This document shows positions 1-9,153 of a DNA stretch of 64,000 bases, one piece after another (positions within the stretch are counted from its first letter, which is position 1; each line of letters begins with the position of its first letter). The stretch spans positions 62,001 to 126,000 of the forward strand of contig NZ_FONH01000001.1 of assembly GCF_900112865.1 (NCBI RefSeq), read 5' to 3'. Position numbers and translations under genes: made by a program. The DNA is from Dyella marensis. Its GTDB lineage: Bacteria; Pseudomonadota; Gammaproteobacteria; Xanthomonadales; Rhodanobacteraceae. Under the pieces are notes generated by a model. The model saw only the letters and a list, made by a program, of their open reading frames with translations, did not search any database and was not told the origin of the DNA.

Positions 1-1
1 G

Positions 2-1144
2 CAACGCCTGGCTTTCAAACCGGCAGCGCTGCCGCCGCCGCAGAAACTGGCGCCGGATGGCCAGGCGCCGACTCCGCCGATGGGCTGGAGCAGCTGGAAC
101 AAGTTCGCCGAGCATATCGACGACCAGACCATCCGCGGCATCGCCGACGCGCTGGTGTCATCCGGCCTGCGCGATGCGGGCTATGTCTACGTCAATATCG
201 ACGACGGCTGGCAGGGCAGGCGCGATGCCCATGGCGTGCTGCAGCCCAATCCACGCTTCCCCGACATGAAGGCGCTCGCGAACTACGTGCACGCGCGGGG
301 GCTGAAGCTCGGCATCTACAGCTCGCCCGGCCCGCGCACCTGCGCCGGCTACGAGGGCAGCTACGGCCATGTCGAACAGGATGCGCAGACCTGGGCGGCA
401 TGGGGCATCGATTACCTGAAGTACGACCTTTGCTCGGGCGAAGGCATCTTCCGCCAGCCGCAGGAAGTCCGGCTGGCCTACCAGCAGATGGGACAGGCGC
501 TGCGCGCGACCGGCCGGCGCATCGTCTACAGCCTGTGCCAGTACGGCCGCGACGACGTCGGCAGCTGGGGGCGCGAGGTCGGCGGACACCTCTGGCGGAC
601 GACCGGCGACATCGAAGACAAGTACGAAGTGATGGCGCGCATCGGCTTCGACAGGAACGGCAATCCGGCGCATGCGGGGCCGGGCGGCTGGAACGATCCG
701 GACATGCTCGAAGCGGGTAACGGCGGCATGAGCGAGGACGAGTACCGCACGCACATGTCGCTGTGGGCGCTGTCGGCTGCGCCGCTGCTGCTGGGCAACG
801 ACGTGCGCGACATGTCGGCGCGGACGCTGGCCCTGCTGCTGAATCGCGAGGTCATCGCCATCGACCAGGACGCCCTGGGGCGGCAGGGCAAGGCCCTGCG
901 CAAGGCCGGCACGACCGAGATCTGGACCAAACCACTGGCGGACGGTTCGGTCGCAGTGGGTTTGTTCAATCGCGACGCGCAGATGCACGAGATCGCGTTC
1001 TCGCCGGCCGAAGCGGGGATGCCGGATGGCGCGGCGATCCGCGATGTGTGGCGTGGAGCATCGATCAAGGGAAGCGAGCACACCTTCAAAGTGCCGGCCC
1101 ATGGCGTCGTGCTGCTACGCCTGTCGCGGGTCGGAAGCGGTTGA
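2..1144 (+). CDS. GH27 alpha-galactosidase (5' end outside window)
   Basis: Glycoside hydrolase family 27 enzyme that hydrolyses terminal alpha-galactosides, probably in the periplasm or outside the cell. The frame is open to the window edge, so the N-terminus and any signal peptide are missing; an internal ATG at 80 is not the start because the family's APTPPMGW opening lies across it. Visible landmarks are the PPMGWSSWN entry motif, NIDDGW, the nucleophile Asp in YLKYDLC (Asp codon 425-427), the acid/base Asp in WRTTGDI, and GPGGWNDPDML. The C-terminal part is a short beta-sandwich, as usual in the family. A second GH27 gene lies about 4 kb downstream on the other strand. Family assignment is firm; the exact substrate is not. 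Confidence 0.9.
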   Translation, partial: QRLAFKPAALPPPQKLAPDGQAPTPPMGWSSWNKFAEHIDDQTIRGIADALVSSGLRDAGYVYVNIDDGWQGRRDAHGVLQPNPRFPDMKALANYVHARGLKLGIYSSPGPRTCAGYEGSYGHVEQDAQTWAAWGIDYLKYDLCSGEGIFRQPQEVRLAYQQMGQALRATGRRIVYSLCQYGRDDVGSWGREVGGHLWRTTGDIEDKYEVMARIGFDRNGNPAHAGPGGWNDPDMLEAGNGGMSEDEYRTHMSLWALSAAPLLLGNDVRDMSARTLALLLNREVIAIDQDALGRQGKALRKAGTTEIWTKPLADGSVAVGLFNRDAQMHEIAFSPAEAGMPDGAAIRDVWRGASIKGSEHTFKVPAHGVVLLRLSRVGSG

Positions 1145-1199
1145 CCGCACGGATGGAGCTAGACTTCCGGCCCCATCCTCGATGGACAAGGAAGCCGCA

Positions 1200-1868
1200 A
1201 TGAAGCTCCTCCTCACCTCTGGCGGCGTCAGCAACCCGAGCATCCGCAATGCCCTCGTCGACATGCTGGGCAAACCCATCGCCGAGTCGACCGCGCTATG
1301 CATTCCCACCGCGATGTACGGCATGCTGCCCAGGACCGCGGTCATGACGTGGCGGCAGATCGCCGGGCAGACGCCCACGCCCATGGTCGAGCTGGGATGG
1401 AAGTCCGTCGGCATGCTCGAGCTGACTGCGCTGCCCAGCATCGACAAGGAGAACTGGATCCCCTTGGTCCGGGAGACCGATGCCCTGCTGGTCTGCGGCG
1501 GCGATGCCCTGTATCTGCACCACTGGATGCGCGAGTCCGGCCTGGCCGATCTGTTCCCGTCGCTCAGCAAGACGGTCTATGTGGGATTGAGCGCCGGCAG
1601 CATGGTGATGGCGCCGCACATCGGCGAGGCATTCGTGGGCTGGAAGCCGTCCGCCGGTGGCGACAGCGCGCTGGGCATGGTCGGCTTCTCGATCTTCCCG
1701 CACCTGGATAATCCCATGTGCCCGGAGAACAGCATGGCCGATGCCGAGCAGTGGGCCGCGCGCGTGCCGGTGCCCGGATATGCGATCGACGACGAGACGG
1801 CGATCAAGGTGGAGGACGGGGCCTTGGAGATCGTCTCCGAAGGGCACTGGAAGTTCTTCGAGCGCTAG
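1200..1868 (+). CDS. Peptidase S51, dipeptidase E-like
   Basis: 222-residue cytoplasmic serine peptidase of family S51, related to PepE, which cleaves Asp-X dipeptides. The nucleophile elbow reads GLSAGSM, with the catalytic Ser in the middle, and the preceding LLVCGGDALYL strand and loop fits the alpha/beta fold. Length matches the family. The ATG at 1200 has an AAGGAA ribosome site about 6 bases upstream, which decides this start over the longer in-frame extension into the GH27 gene. It lies 55 bases after the GH27 stop in the same orientation and may be cotranscribed. No signal peptide is visible. Specificity for Asp is inferred from the family only. Confidence 0.85.
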   Translation: MKLLLTSGGVSNPSIRNALVDMLGKPIAESTALCIPTAMYGMLPRTAVMTWRQIAGQTPTPMVELGWKSVGMLELTALPSIDKENWIPLVRETDALLVCGGDALYLHHWMRESGLADLFPSLSKTVYVGLSAGSMVMAPHIGEAFVGWKPSAGGDSALGMVGFSIFPHLDNPMCPENSMADAEQWAARVPVPGYAIDDETAIKVEDGALEIVSEGHWKFFER

Positions 1869-2206
1869 ACGCGCTGCATCCCGGAGGCCGTACCAGCAGC
1901 CCGCGCGAGGCCATGAGACCTTGAGTTCTCGCCCGTGGCGTCATTGCGGCAAGAGATTCGCCTCAGGCCGCAGGCCGCGGCCGTGTTCCCGGTGACGAAG
2001 TCGCAATACGAACGCATGACGCCGGCACCGGGAAGGCAACCCCAAAAAAATCCCGCGAATGGTGACGCACATCGTCTTTTCGCATTTCACCTGATCGGCC
2101 AGGCGTCATACGGCCATCCGTCGAATTGCGTCGTCTTTCGGGCGCGCGTATCAACGCCGCGGAGCAGGGGACTCAAGTTCCGAACCATTACAGGGAGGGT
2201 GCCGCC
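1869..2206. other. Intergenic region, 338 bases
   Basis: Lies between the S51 peptidase and the GH25 muramidase gene. It includes an A-run (CCCAAAAAAAT) near 2040 and lower GC than its flanks, consistent with a promoter for the GH25 operon. I see no convincing gene or strong hairpin in it. Confidence 0.4.
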
Positions 2207-3259
2207 ATGGTGGCCACGAGCCGTTGGATAGTGCTTGCCTTGGTCTGTGCAGGATTGATTGCCGGCACCAAGAGCAACGCACAGGCCGCTGCTGGAACTG
2301 CACCCACCGATGCCGTGTCACTCGGGCTGACCGAGCTCAAAGACGACCTGTCCCGCCAGCAGCTGTTCGGTGAAATACAGGCCACCGACCGGCGCAGCGG
2401 CAGCGCATCTGCCCGGCGAGCCGAGGAGGCGGCCGAGTCCTTCGATCTGCGCGGACCATTCCGCTTTCCCGCAGACACCACCTACGACCCCTCGGCGAAC
2501 GACGGCGCCGGCGGACCGCGCGTCGACTCGTACTTCGGCATCGACATCAGCCACTACACGAGCCCGTCCTTTCCCTTGGACCTTCTGAAGATTCGCAATG
2601 TCCAGTTCCTCTACATGAAGGCCACCCAGGGCGCGAAAGGGCTCGACGGAAAGTTCGCGTATTTCTGGAAGCGCGCAGGCGAGCTGCCCAAGGGCAGGCA
2701 GGTTCATCGTGGCGCCTATCATTTCCTGTCGGCGTGCCAGGACGCGGACTGCGCGATCGCGCCCGCCGCCTGGGGCAAGTTGCAGGCTGAAACGTTCGTC
2801 AGAGTAATCAACGCGAACGGCGGCCTGCTACCCACCGATATGCCGCCGGTCGTCGATCTCGAATGGGACAAGGCGAGCGCCAACGGGCCCGATCGCTGGC
2901 AACGCCGGTCGCCGCAGGAGATCGTGCAGATCGTCGACGCATTCCTGGCCGAAGTGCAGGCCGGGCTCGGCCGCACGCCGATGATCTACACCGCGCAGGC
3001 CTGGTGGAATGAGCGCATGAAGGCCACGCCCATGAGCCCCGCGATGAAATCGGCATCGCTGTGGCTGGCCGATTATTCGAAGTCCTCGCGCGCCATCGAG
3101 GTCCCGCGCACGATCAACGCGACGAAATGGGCGCTATGGCAGTTCACCGATGCGGGAACCATGGCCACGGGTTTCGCCGGGGCGTTCGACACCAACATCT
3201 ACAAAGGCTCCCTGCCTGATCTCTACCGCTCGCTTGGGGTGCAGGACTTTGCGCCATGA
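2207..3259 (+). CDS. Secreted GH25 muramidase (lysozyme)
   Basis: 350-residue peptidoglycan muramidase of family GH25. The start at 2207 follows a strong AGGGAGGG site and opens a signal peptide (MVATSRWIVLALVCAGLIAG, followed by an Ala-rich cleavage region), so the enzyme is exported. After a linker of about 80 residues the GH25 barrel begins at SYFGIDISHY. The catalytic pair is in PPVVDLEWD (Asp217 and Glu219), and the terminal WQFTD...FDTN segment is intact, so it looks active. Its stop overlaps the start of the next gene by four bases (ATGA), implying coupled translation with the caspase/GH25-like fusion. A role in cell-wall remodelling or attack on competitors is inference. Confidence 0.88.
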   Translation: MVATSRWIVLALVCAGLIAGTKSNAQAAAGTAPTDAVSLGLTELKDDLSRQQLFGEIQATDRRSGSASARRAEEAAESFDLRGPFRFPADTTYDPSANDGAGGPRVDSYFGIDISHYTSPSFPLDLLKIRNVQFLYMKATQGAKGLDGKFAYFWKRAGELPKGRQVHRGAYHFLSACQDADCAIAPAAWGKLQAETFVRVINANGGLLPTDMPPVVDLEWDKASANGPDRWQRRSPQEIVQIVDAFLAEVQAGLGRTPMIYTAQAWWNERMKATPMSPAMKSASLWLADYSKSSRAIEVPRTINATKWALWQFTDAGTMATGFAGAFDTNIYKGSLPDLYRSLGVQDFAP

Positions 3260-5247
3260 CGGCCCGGCCCGGCATGGCGAGGGCCATGGCGGCCGCCTGG
3301 GCACTGCTGGCCCTGTTGCCGGCCGGGCCGCTGCGCGCGCAGAGCCCGCCGGCGCCGTTCGAGGGCACCTGTCCCAGCGGCGCACCCGCGAAGGAGCACT
3401 ACTGCGCATTCTTCGTGCGCTACAACACCGGCGACGGCCCTCTTCAAGCGATGGTGGGGGATTTTCTCGGCGTCACGGAGGCGTCGCAGACACGATCCGT
3501 CGGCCTCATTATCGCCATCGACGACTACCCGAACCTGCCCGGGCATAACTTGACCGCTGCCGCGGTGGACGCCCGGCGACTGCAGGATTTCCTGATCAAC
3601 GACCAGCATTTCGACGAAGTCATCGTGCTGCGCAATGCAGATGCCTCCGCCGAGAACATCAACTATTTCCTGGAAGACTATCTGCCCAGGCATGCCGACG
3701 ACTACAAAGGCAGCGACGGCAAGAGCAGGGCCAGGCTCCTGATCGCCTACAGCGGGCATGGCAGGGGACGCAGCCCGAGCGCGCAACCCGCCTTCATCCT
3801 GAGCGGCGCGACGGATCCGGAGGGCTCGGACGGCATCTACAAGATGACGGAATTCACCGGCGACGTCGCGAACCTGGCGACGCATTATTTTCACGTGCTG
3901 ACGCTGATCAATGCATGCTTTGGCGCCAATGTCTTTCCGAGCGGCAGTACCGGTGCGGCAGCGTCGCCGACGGCGCCGGGCTCCTTCATCATCACGGCCG
4001 GGTCGCCGAATGACGAAGTGCAGGCATTGATTCCGTCGCGCGGCAGCCTTTTCTTCGACCTGGTCGTCAACAGCATTACGCAAGGGGAGGCCGACCCGCA
4101 GAGCTATCAGTACTACTCCTCGAACCAGGACGGTTCGGTCCAGTCCGCGGGCACGCTCACCCTCACGCTGGCCCTGGACAGCTATCTGACGGCGGCCTTC
4201 TATCGGATCAATGCCATCCAGAAGAAAACCGATCCGGCGTTTCATGCGATCAGCCCGCCGTATTTTGGGCCGGTGCAATCCGGTGTGGCGCAAGGCGGAT
4301 TCTTTTTCGTGGCGAACAAGCCGCCGGGCGATCCTCTTGCCAGCATCAGTCCATACCTCAAGCCGCTGGCGCCCGGATCACCGATTGAGACGGCGTCGAT
4401 CGGCGAGATGCCACCCGCACCCGGACTCCCGTCACGAAGCTACGCTTTCTCGCCAAGGCCGGCATCGACGGAGGCTACCGCCGACCAGAGCGTTCCCGTC
4501 GGCCCGGTCAGCAGCATCAAGGGGCACCCCGATATCAAGATTTTCAAGCCGCCCGTGATCTATCCGATCAAGGGCTACGACCTATCGTCCGCCGATGGAC
4601 GGATCGATTGGAATGCCTTTGCCCGATCGCCACGCCCCAACTTCATCTATGCACGCGCGCTGGGCTGGGCCGGACCCGATCCGACCTTCGCCGATCGATG
4701 GTCGCATGTGAAAGGGCTGGGGATCGATCGCGGCGCGTACATCAAATTCAATTTCTGCCTTTCGGTCCAGGACCAGCTCGACCAGTTTCAGCGCCTGGTC
4801 GAAGCCGACCCGGACATGCTCCCCGTGGGCATCGAGCTGGTGACGCCGAGCGTCGACCAGAGCCAAGGCGCTCGGCAACTGGCCTGCTACCAGCAGCTTG
4901 GCGCAGCGCAAGCCCGCGAGCGGATTCTGCAGCTGGCCCAAGGGATCAAGCTGCAATCCCGCAAGACACCGATCCTGCTCGGCAACAGCTACAACCTCTC
5001 CGTCCTGACCGACGAGCGGTCGGAAACCTACATGATCTGGCTCAATGCCTATGGCCCCCACAACGCGATCAGCAGCAAGCTGAAGCTGCGCGGCCGCAAT
5101 CCGTGGACCATGTGGCAATACTCCGGAACGCTGCCGGTGCCCGGCATCGGCGCGCAGACCACCGGCGAGGTATTTTTTGGAACGCCATTGCAATACGAGG
5201 CGTTTCGGCGCGGGGAGGGCAATGTGGGGCTCGAGGCGGCGCGATAA
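3256..5247 (+). CDS. Exported caspase-family peptidase fused to a degenerate GH25-like domain
   Basis: 663-residue two-domain protein. The N-terminus (MTARPGMARAMAAAWALLAL, ending near LRAQS) is a signal peptide. Residues about 75-330 form a peptidase C14 (caspase/orthocaspase) domain with the catalytic His168 in YSGHG and Cys221 in LINACFG. After a Pro-rich linker, residues about 440-650 are a GH25-like barrel starting at KGYDLSS. Here the catalytic DxE motif of GH25 is changed to GIE (Gly525, Glu527) and the terminal FDxN is replaced, so muramidase activity is doubtful while wall binding may persist. It overlaps the active GH25 gene by 4 bases. Together they suggest a secreted wall-acting pair; the caspase target is unknown. 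Confidence 0.82.
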   Translation: MTARPGMARAMAAAWALLALLPAGPLRAQSPPAPFEGTCPSGAPAKEHYCAFFVRYNTGDGPLQAMVGDFLGVTEASQTRSVGLIIAIDDYPNLPGHNLTAAAVDARRLQDFLINDQHFDEVIVLRNADASAENINYFLEDYLPRHADDYKGSDGKSRARLLIAYSGHGRGRSPSAQPAFILSGATDPEGSDGIYKMTEFTGDVANLATHYFHVLTLINACFGANVFPSGSTGAAASPTAPGSFIITAGSPNDEVQALIPSRGSLFFDLVVNSITQGEADPQSYQYYSSNQDGSVQSAGTLTLTLALDSYLTAAFYRINAIQKKTDPAFHAISPPYFGPVQSGVAQGGFFFVANKPPGDPLASISPYLKPLAPGSPIETASIGEMPPAPGLPSRSYAFSPRPASTEATADQSVPVGPVSSIKGHPDIKIFKPPVIYPIKGYDLSSADGRIDWNAFARSPRPNFIYARALGWAGPDPTFADRWSHVKGLGIDRGAYIKFNFCLSVQDQLDQFQRLVEADPDMLPVGIELVTPSVDQSQGARQLACYQQLGAAQARERILQLAQGIKLQSRKTPILLGNSYNLSVLTDERSETYMIWLNAYGPHNAISSKLKLRGRNPWTMWQYSGTLPVPGIGAQTTGEVFFGTPLQYEAFRRGEGNVGLEAAR

Positions 5248-5281
5248 GGACTACTCATCGCGCCACGGCGATTCGCACCGG

Positions 5282-6667
5282 CTACGGCATCTTCTGTACG
5301 CTCAGCAAAGCAGTCCCGTGCGCCGGCAGGCTCAGGCTCAAGCTGCCGGATGCCCTGGAGCTTCGTCCGCTCCATAAGTCGCGCGCGGCGTACCTGCCGG
5401 ACTCCAGGCCCAGTTCGCCCCAGGCCGCTTTCAGCGCGAACGGCTTCTCGCCCAGATTGAACAGCGCCAGGTAGCGCTCGCCGTTGCGCCCGGACGCCAC
5501 CCAGGCGCGCACCTGTTCGTAGCCCTCGGGAAGGCGATCGACCGGATGGTTGTCGTGGCTGTGCTGATCGAGCGCGATGACATCCTGGTTAGTAATCAGG
5601 GCCCTGGTCGTCTCGTCCAGCCGGGTAAGATTGGCGCCCAGGACCAGCGGCGAGCGCGCCATGGCATGCAGGCTCAGCAGCGTGCGCTGTTCTTCCGCCG
5701 TCAGGCGCGAGCTGCGCGCATCGCCCCAGCCGGGATGCGGTGCAAGCGTGCCCAGCGGCAGCATGTCGGCATCGGGCCAGCGGCCGTCGCGAGCCTGGCC
5801 GGCCCAGGCGGGCAGGCGGTCGAAGAGGTCGCGCACGCCCATCGGAAAATCGTCGTTGGGATGCTCCCGGGTGAAGGTCCATCCGTCCCAGACATCATTG
5901 GAGATGCGCCACATCTGGCCGAACTGGCGAATCTCCGCGGCATGCGCGAGCTGGGTCGGGCCGGGCGACAGGCTGAGCACGATCGGACGGCCGGACTTGC
6001 GGATCGCCGCCGCGATCTGGCGAATTTCGCCGATCTTGTAAGGGTGGTCGGCGATGCAGTCGACCTTGAGAAAATCCACGCCCCAGCGAGCATACAAGGC
6101 CAGCATGGCGTCGTAATAGGCCTGTCCGGCGGGTGTGTCGCGCACGCCGTAGTTGCTGTCGTCCCAAGGGCAGGTGTCCGTGGTGTCGGCAGCGTCTTTC
6201 GCGCGGAACGCGGAGTCGGCGATGGGCAGGTTCGATGTCACGGCCTGCTTGGGAATGCCCCGCACGATATGGATGCCGAATTTCAATCCTTGCGCATGCA
6301 CCCAGTCGGCCAGCGGCTTGAAGCCCTGGCCAGCGGCGGCGGAGGGGAAGCGATTGAGCGCCGGAATCAGCAGGCCGTTCGCGTCCAGCGCGTAGTCACG
6401 GGTCTGCAGCTTGTCGCCGAAAGGCTGGCGCATGTACCAGCCCTGGTCGATGACCGCATAACTCCAGCCGTGGGCGCGCAGTCCGGCGAGCACGCTGGCA
6501 TTGGCCTTGAAATCCGCCTCGTCGATGGTCAGGCCATAGGCATCCCAGCTGTTCCAGCCCATGGGCGGGGTGGGGCTGACCTCTTGGGCCGCTGCCGTCC
6601 CGGCCAGCGTCAGCACGCAAATCAGCAGTGTGCGCATCGCATTCCACATGAGGCTTGCTCTCGCCAT
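5282..6667 (-). CDS. Secreted GH27 alpha-galactosidase-like enzyme
   Basis: 461-residue GH27 family protein. The N-terminus contains a signal peptide (MRTLLICVLTLAGTAAAQ). The first ATG at 6667 and in-frame ATGs at 6649 and 6637 are all possible, and none has a strong ribosome site. The core starts with SPTPPMGWNSWD; further landmarks are VIDQGWY, the nucleophile Asp in FLKVDC, and WRISNDVWDGW for the acid/base region. It carries an insertion around TTDTCPWDD compared with the first GH27 gene, typical of the longer bacterial subgroup. It converges on the caspase fusion gene (34 bases apart) and diverges from the oxidoreductase at 6880. Substrate is uncertain: alpha-galactose, or possibly alpha-N-acetylgalactosamine or beta-L-arabinose in some relatives. 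Confidence 0.88.
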   Translation of the reverse strand: MARASLMWNAMRTLLICVLTLAGTAAAQEVSPTPPMGWNSWDAYGLTIDEADFKANASVLAGLRAHGWSYAVIDQGWYMRQPFGDKLQTRDYALDANGLLIPALNRFPSAAAGQGFKPLADWVHAQGLKFGIHIVRGIPKQAVTSNLPIADSAFRAKDAADTTDTCPWDDSNYGVRDTPAGQAYYDAMLALYARWGVDFLKVDCIADHPYKIGEIRQIAAAIRKSGRPIVLSLSPGPTQLAHAAEIRQFGQMWRISNDVWDGWTFTREHPNDDFPMGVRDLFDRLPAWAGQARDGRWPDADMLPLGTLAPHPGWGDARSSRLTAEEQRTLLSLHAMARSPLVLGANLTRLDETTRALITNQDVIALDQHSHDNHPVDRLPEGYEQVRAWVASGRNGERYLALFNLGEKPFALKAAWGELGLESGRYAARDLWSGRSSRASGSLSLSLPAHGTALLSVQKMP

Positions 6668-6720
6668 GCCGTCGGCAACGCGCCATGAGACGCCAAGCCG
6701 CTCTGCGCCGCATTACGTAG

Positions 6721-6736
6721 AACGACAGACGTCGTT
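6721..6736. promoter_or_regulatory. Inverted repeat in divergent promoter region
   Basis: AACGAC-AGAC-GTCGTT is a perfect 6-base inverted repeat with a 4-base spacer. It sits in the 212-base gap between the divergent GH27 gene and the Gfo/Idh/MocA oxidoreductase. It could be an operator shared by both genes; this is inferred from position only. Confidence 0.3.
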
Positions 6737-6879
6737 ATGAAATTTGCAAGAGACCGGGGTGTTTCCATGCGAAGCGCTTACCGCGCGGCGTCCCGACGGC
6801 TCGCCTTGATCCCCTGATCACGTTGCGGCCAGAATGCTGCGGATCGGATATCGATATCCAACCGAGGGTTGCAGCGCCC

Positions 6880-8463
6880 ATGACGGAAGAATCGAAAATC
6901 ACGAAAGAGCAGCAGGACCAACAGGTCGGGGGAGCCTCCGGGAATACGGAGGCGCGCGGCAGGATCTCACGCCGCGAATTCCTCACCGGCACGGCCATCG
7001 CCGCGGCCGGGCTGATGATCGTGCCCCGCCACGTCCTGGGCGGACCCGGCCACACGCCGCCCAGCGATCGATTGAACATTGCCGGCATCGGTGTCGGCGG
7101 CATGGGCCTGCACAACATGCGCGCGCTGGCCGGCGAGAACATCGTCGCCTTGTGCGATGTGGACTGGGGCTATACGGAGAAGTCCTTCCGCGGGATGGTG
7201 GACGGCTTGCCGAAAACGCAGGCACGCCTCGACAAGGCCCAGACCGCTAAGGAACGCCGGGAACTGCAAGAAGAGATCGCGCAGACAAAGCTGCTTTCCG
7301 GCAAGTTCAACTCGGCCAGGCGCCACACCGATTACCGCCGGATGCTGGAACAGCAGAAGGACATCGACGCGGTGGTCATCGCGACCCCGGACCACCTGCA
7401 TGCAGTGATCGCCAGCGCGGCGATGAGCCACGGCAAGCACGTGTATCTGCAGAAGCCGCTCACCTGGTCGATTTACGAAGCCCGCGAACTGTCCAGGAAA
7501 GCGCAGGACCATCCCAAGCTCGTCACGCAGATGGGCAACCAGGGACACTCGACCGACGACGCCCGGCTGATCAACGAGTACATCGCGGCCGGGGCGATCG
7601 GCGAGGTTCGCGAGGTCCACGCCTGGACCAATCGCCCGCTTGCCTTCTGGCCGCAGGGCATTCCACGCCCGCAAGCCAGGCCGCGGCCGGACGATGCGAG
7701 CTGGAGCGAGGACGCGGTGATGGACCGGCTCGCCAACGCCATGGCCGGCAACTATCCGAAGCCCGAAGGGTTGGTCTGGGACCTCTTCCTCGGTCCCGGC
7801 CCCGTCGTCGACTACCACCCGGTGTATCACCCGTTCAACTGGCGCGGCTGGGTGGATTGGGGTGTGGGTGCGATCGGGGACATGGGGGCACACCTGATCG
7901 ACTCCCCGTTCTGGTCGCTGGACCTGGGCTTCCCGACCGCCGTGGAGACCGTCTCGACGCCATTCAACGAGGCGTCGTATCCCATGGCGACGATGACGCA
8001 TTACGAGTTCCCCGCGCGTGGCAGCAGGCCGCCGGTGAAGCTCACCTGGTATGACGGCGCGTTGCTGCCGCCGCGGCCGAAAGGGTTGGGAGCAGGGCAG
8101 ATCAGCAAGGACGGCGGTGTCCTGTATGTGGGCGACAAGGGCGAACTGATCCACGAGACCTACGGCGCGAACCCGCGCCTGTTGCCGCAGTCGCTGCATG
8201 ACGCGGTGGGCACGCCTCCGCAACGGTATGCGCGCATCAAGACCTCGCACGAGATGAACTGGGTGGATGCCTGCAAGGGGAGGGCGGAAGCATCGTCGCC
8301 GTTCTCGTACGCCGCACGGCTGACGGAGGTCATGCTGCTGGGGGTTGTGTCGCTTCGCGCCGGGGGAAGGATCGAGTACGACGCGGAGAACATGCGCATC
8401 ACCAATATGCCTGACGCCAATGCGTTTCTGCGGCGTGAGTATCGCGACGGGTGGGCGCTCTAG
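6880..8463 (+). CDS. Tat-exported Gfo/Idh/MocA family oxidoreductase
   Basis: 527-residue NAD(P)-dependent dehydrogenase-type protein. The start at 6880 is chosen because it precedes a twin-arginine signal ([16 protein letters not shown]), so the folded protein is exported with its cofactor bound. The Rossmann domain follows ([16 protein letters not shown]), with [11 protein letters not shown] and the family QKPLTW lysine motif. The C-terminal substrate domain is of the larger type with Trp-rich inserts. Such exported members are often glycoside-modifying enzymes, some acting by redox-assisted glycosidase mechanisms. The divergent GH27 neighbour supports a role in extracellular carbohydrate processing. 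The reaction itself is not deducible. Confidence 0.85.
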   Translation: MTEESKITKEQQDQQVGGASGNTEARGRISRREFLTGTAIAAAGLMIVPRHVLGGPGHTPPSDRLNIAGIGVGGMGLHNMRALAGENIVALCDVDWGYTEKSFRGMVDGLPKTQARLDKAQTAKERRELQEEIAQTKLLSGKFNSARRHTDYRRMLEQQKDIDAVVIATPDHLHAVIASAAMSHGKHVYLQKPLTWSIYEARELSRKAQDHPKLVTQMGNQGHSTDDARLINEYIAAGAIGEVREVHAWTNRPLAFWPQGIPRPQARPRPDDASWSEDAVMDRLANAMAGNYPKPEGLVWDLFLGPGPVVDYHPVYHPFNWRGWVDWGVGAIGDMGAHLIDSPFWSLDLGFPTAVETVSTPFNEASYPMATMTHYEFPARGSRPPVKLTWYDGALLPPRPKGLGAGQISKDGGVLYVGDKGELIHETYGANPRLLPQSLHDAVGTPPQRYARIKTSHEMNWVDACKGRAEASSPFSYAARLTEVMLLGVVSLRAGGRIEYDAENMRITNMPDANAFLRREYRDGWAL

Positions 8464-8493
8464 GGATTGCTGCGATACACAGAGGACGTGTTC

Positions 8494-9024
8494 TTGGACG
8501 TTTTCGATCTAGCCAAAAACCCCGACCAGATTGGCCCGGACTATCTGTTCCATCTCATCTTCGTGGTGCTCGGCCTGGGCGGGTCGGGCTTCATGCTGTA
8601 CCTGATCCGCAGCGGACGAAAAGGTGCGTGGTTCTATCTTTTGCTTACCGTGGCCATCACGGCGGGCGCGTGCTGGGCGATGCTGCATGAGATCCGTCAT
8701 GCCGGCATGGTGAAGGCGCAAGTCCTGAGTGGCCGCTTTGCCAGCGTCGAGGGTTGCCTCGATCAGTTCCACCCAGGGCTGGCCTCATCGAGCGAGGCCG
8801 ATGCCGGCGTGGAGCAATGGTCCGTGGCGGGGCAGCGGTTCGATTACGCAGCGGACGAAATCCGGCTTGGCTACCATGCGACCGAGCCCGCGGGCGGCAT
8901 GGTCCATGCGGATTCCTGGGTTCGGGTCGGTTATGTCCGTGACGACGTGCTTGCACGCAACGACATCGTACGGCTTGAGGTAACCCGGCATGCGTGTCCG
9001 GTGGCGCCGGATTTCGCCAGGTAG
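8494..9024 (+). CDS. Small hypothetical membrane protein
   Basis: 176 residues from a TTG start at 8494, preceded by AGAGGA seven bases upstream; a TTG at 8467 and a GTG at 8488 are alternatives with worse spacing. Two hydrophobic segments (about LFHLIFVVLGLGGSGFMLYL and WFYLLLTVAITAGACWAML) are followed by a soluble domain of about 110 residues rich in beta-strand pattern (VEQWSVAGQRFDY, SWVRVGYV). The layout, two membrane helices and then a small beta domain, resembles DUF3592-type proteins, but I do not recognise the family securely. It lies 30 bases after the oxidoreductase gene and may be cotranscribed with it. Confidence 0.6.
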   Translation: MDVFDLAKNPDQIGPDYLFHLIFVVLGLGGSGFMLYLIRSGRKGAWFYLLLTVAITAGACWAMLHEIRHAGMVKAQVLSGRFASVEGCLDQFHPGLASSSEADAGVEQWSVAGQRFDYAADEIRLGYHATEPAGGMVHADSWVRVGYVRDDVLARNDIVRLEVTRHACPVAPDFAR

Positions 9025-9088
9025 GCTGTCGAAAAGTGCTGCGCAGCCTCGGTACCGCGTACCGATCGCGCACTTCAGCTTGACAGCC
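9024..9088. terminator. Nested palindromic hairpin between convergent genes
   Basis: Three nested complementary arms: GGCTGTC (9024-9030) with GACAGCC (9082-9088), AAGTGC (9034-9039) with GCACTT (9070-9075), and TCGGTAC (9049-9055) with GTACCGA (9059-9065). It begins at the last base of the membrane protein gene and lies 66 bases beyond the end of the convergent biosynthetic operon. It may act as a bidirectional terminator, although no long T-run follows; a mobile palindromic repeat is the alternative. Confidence 0.5.
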
Positions 9089-9153
9089 AATCCCTATCTT
9101 CCAGGCCGAGAGCTTCATGCAGTCTTCGCTCGCCGGATTCCGGCCGACCGCGC

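Noticed and set aside
5546-6688. 380-codon open frame antisense to the GH27 gene
   Set aside because: The minus-strand GH27 enzyme with intact catalytic motifs explains the region.
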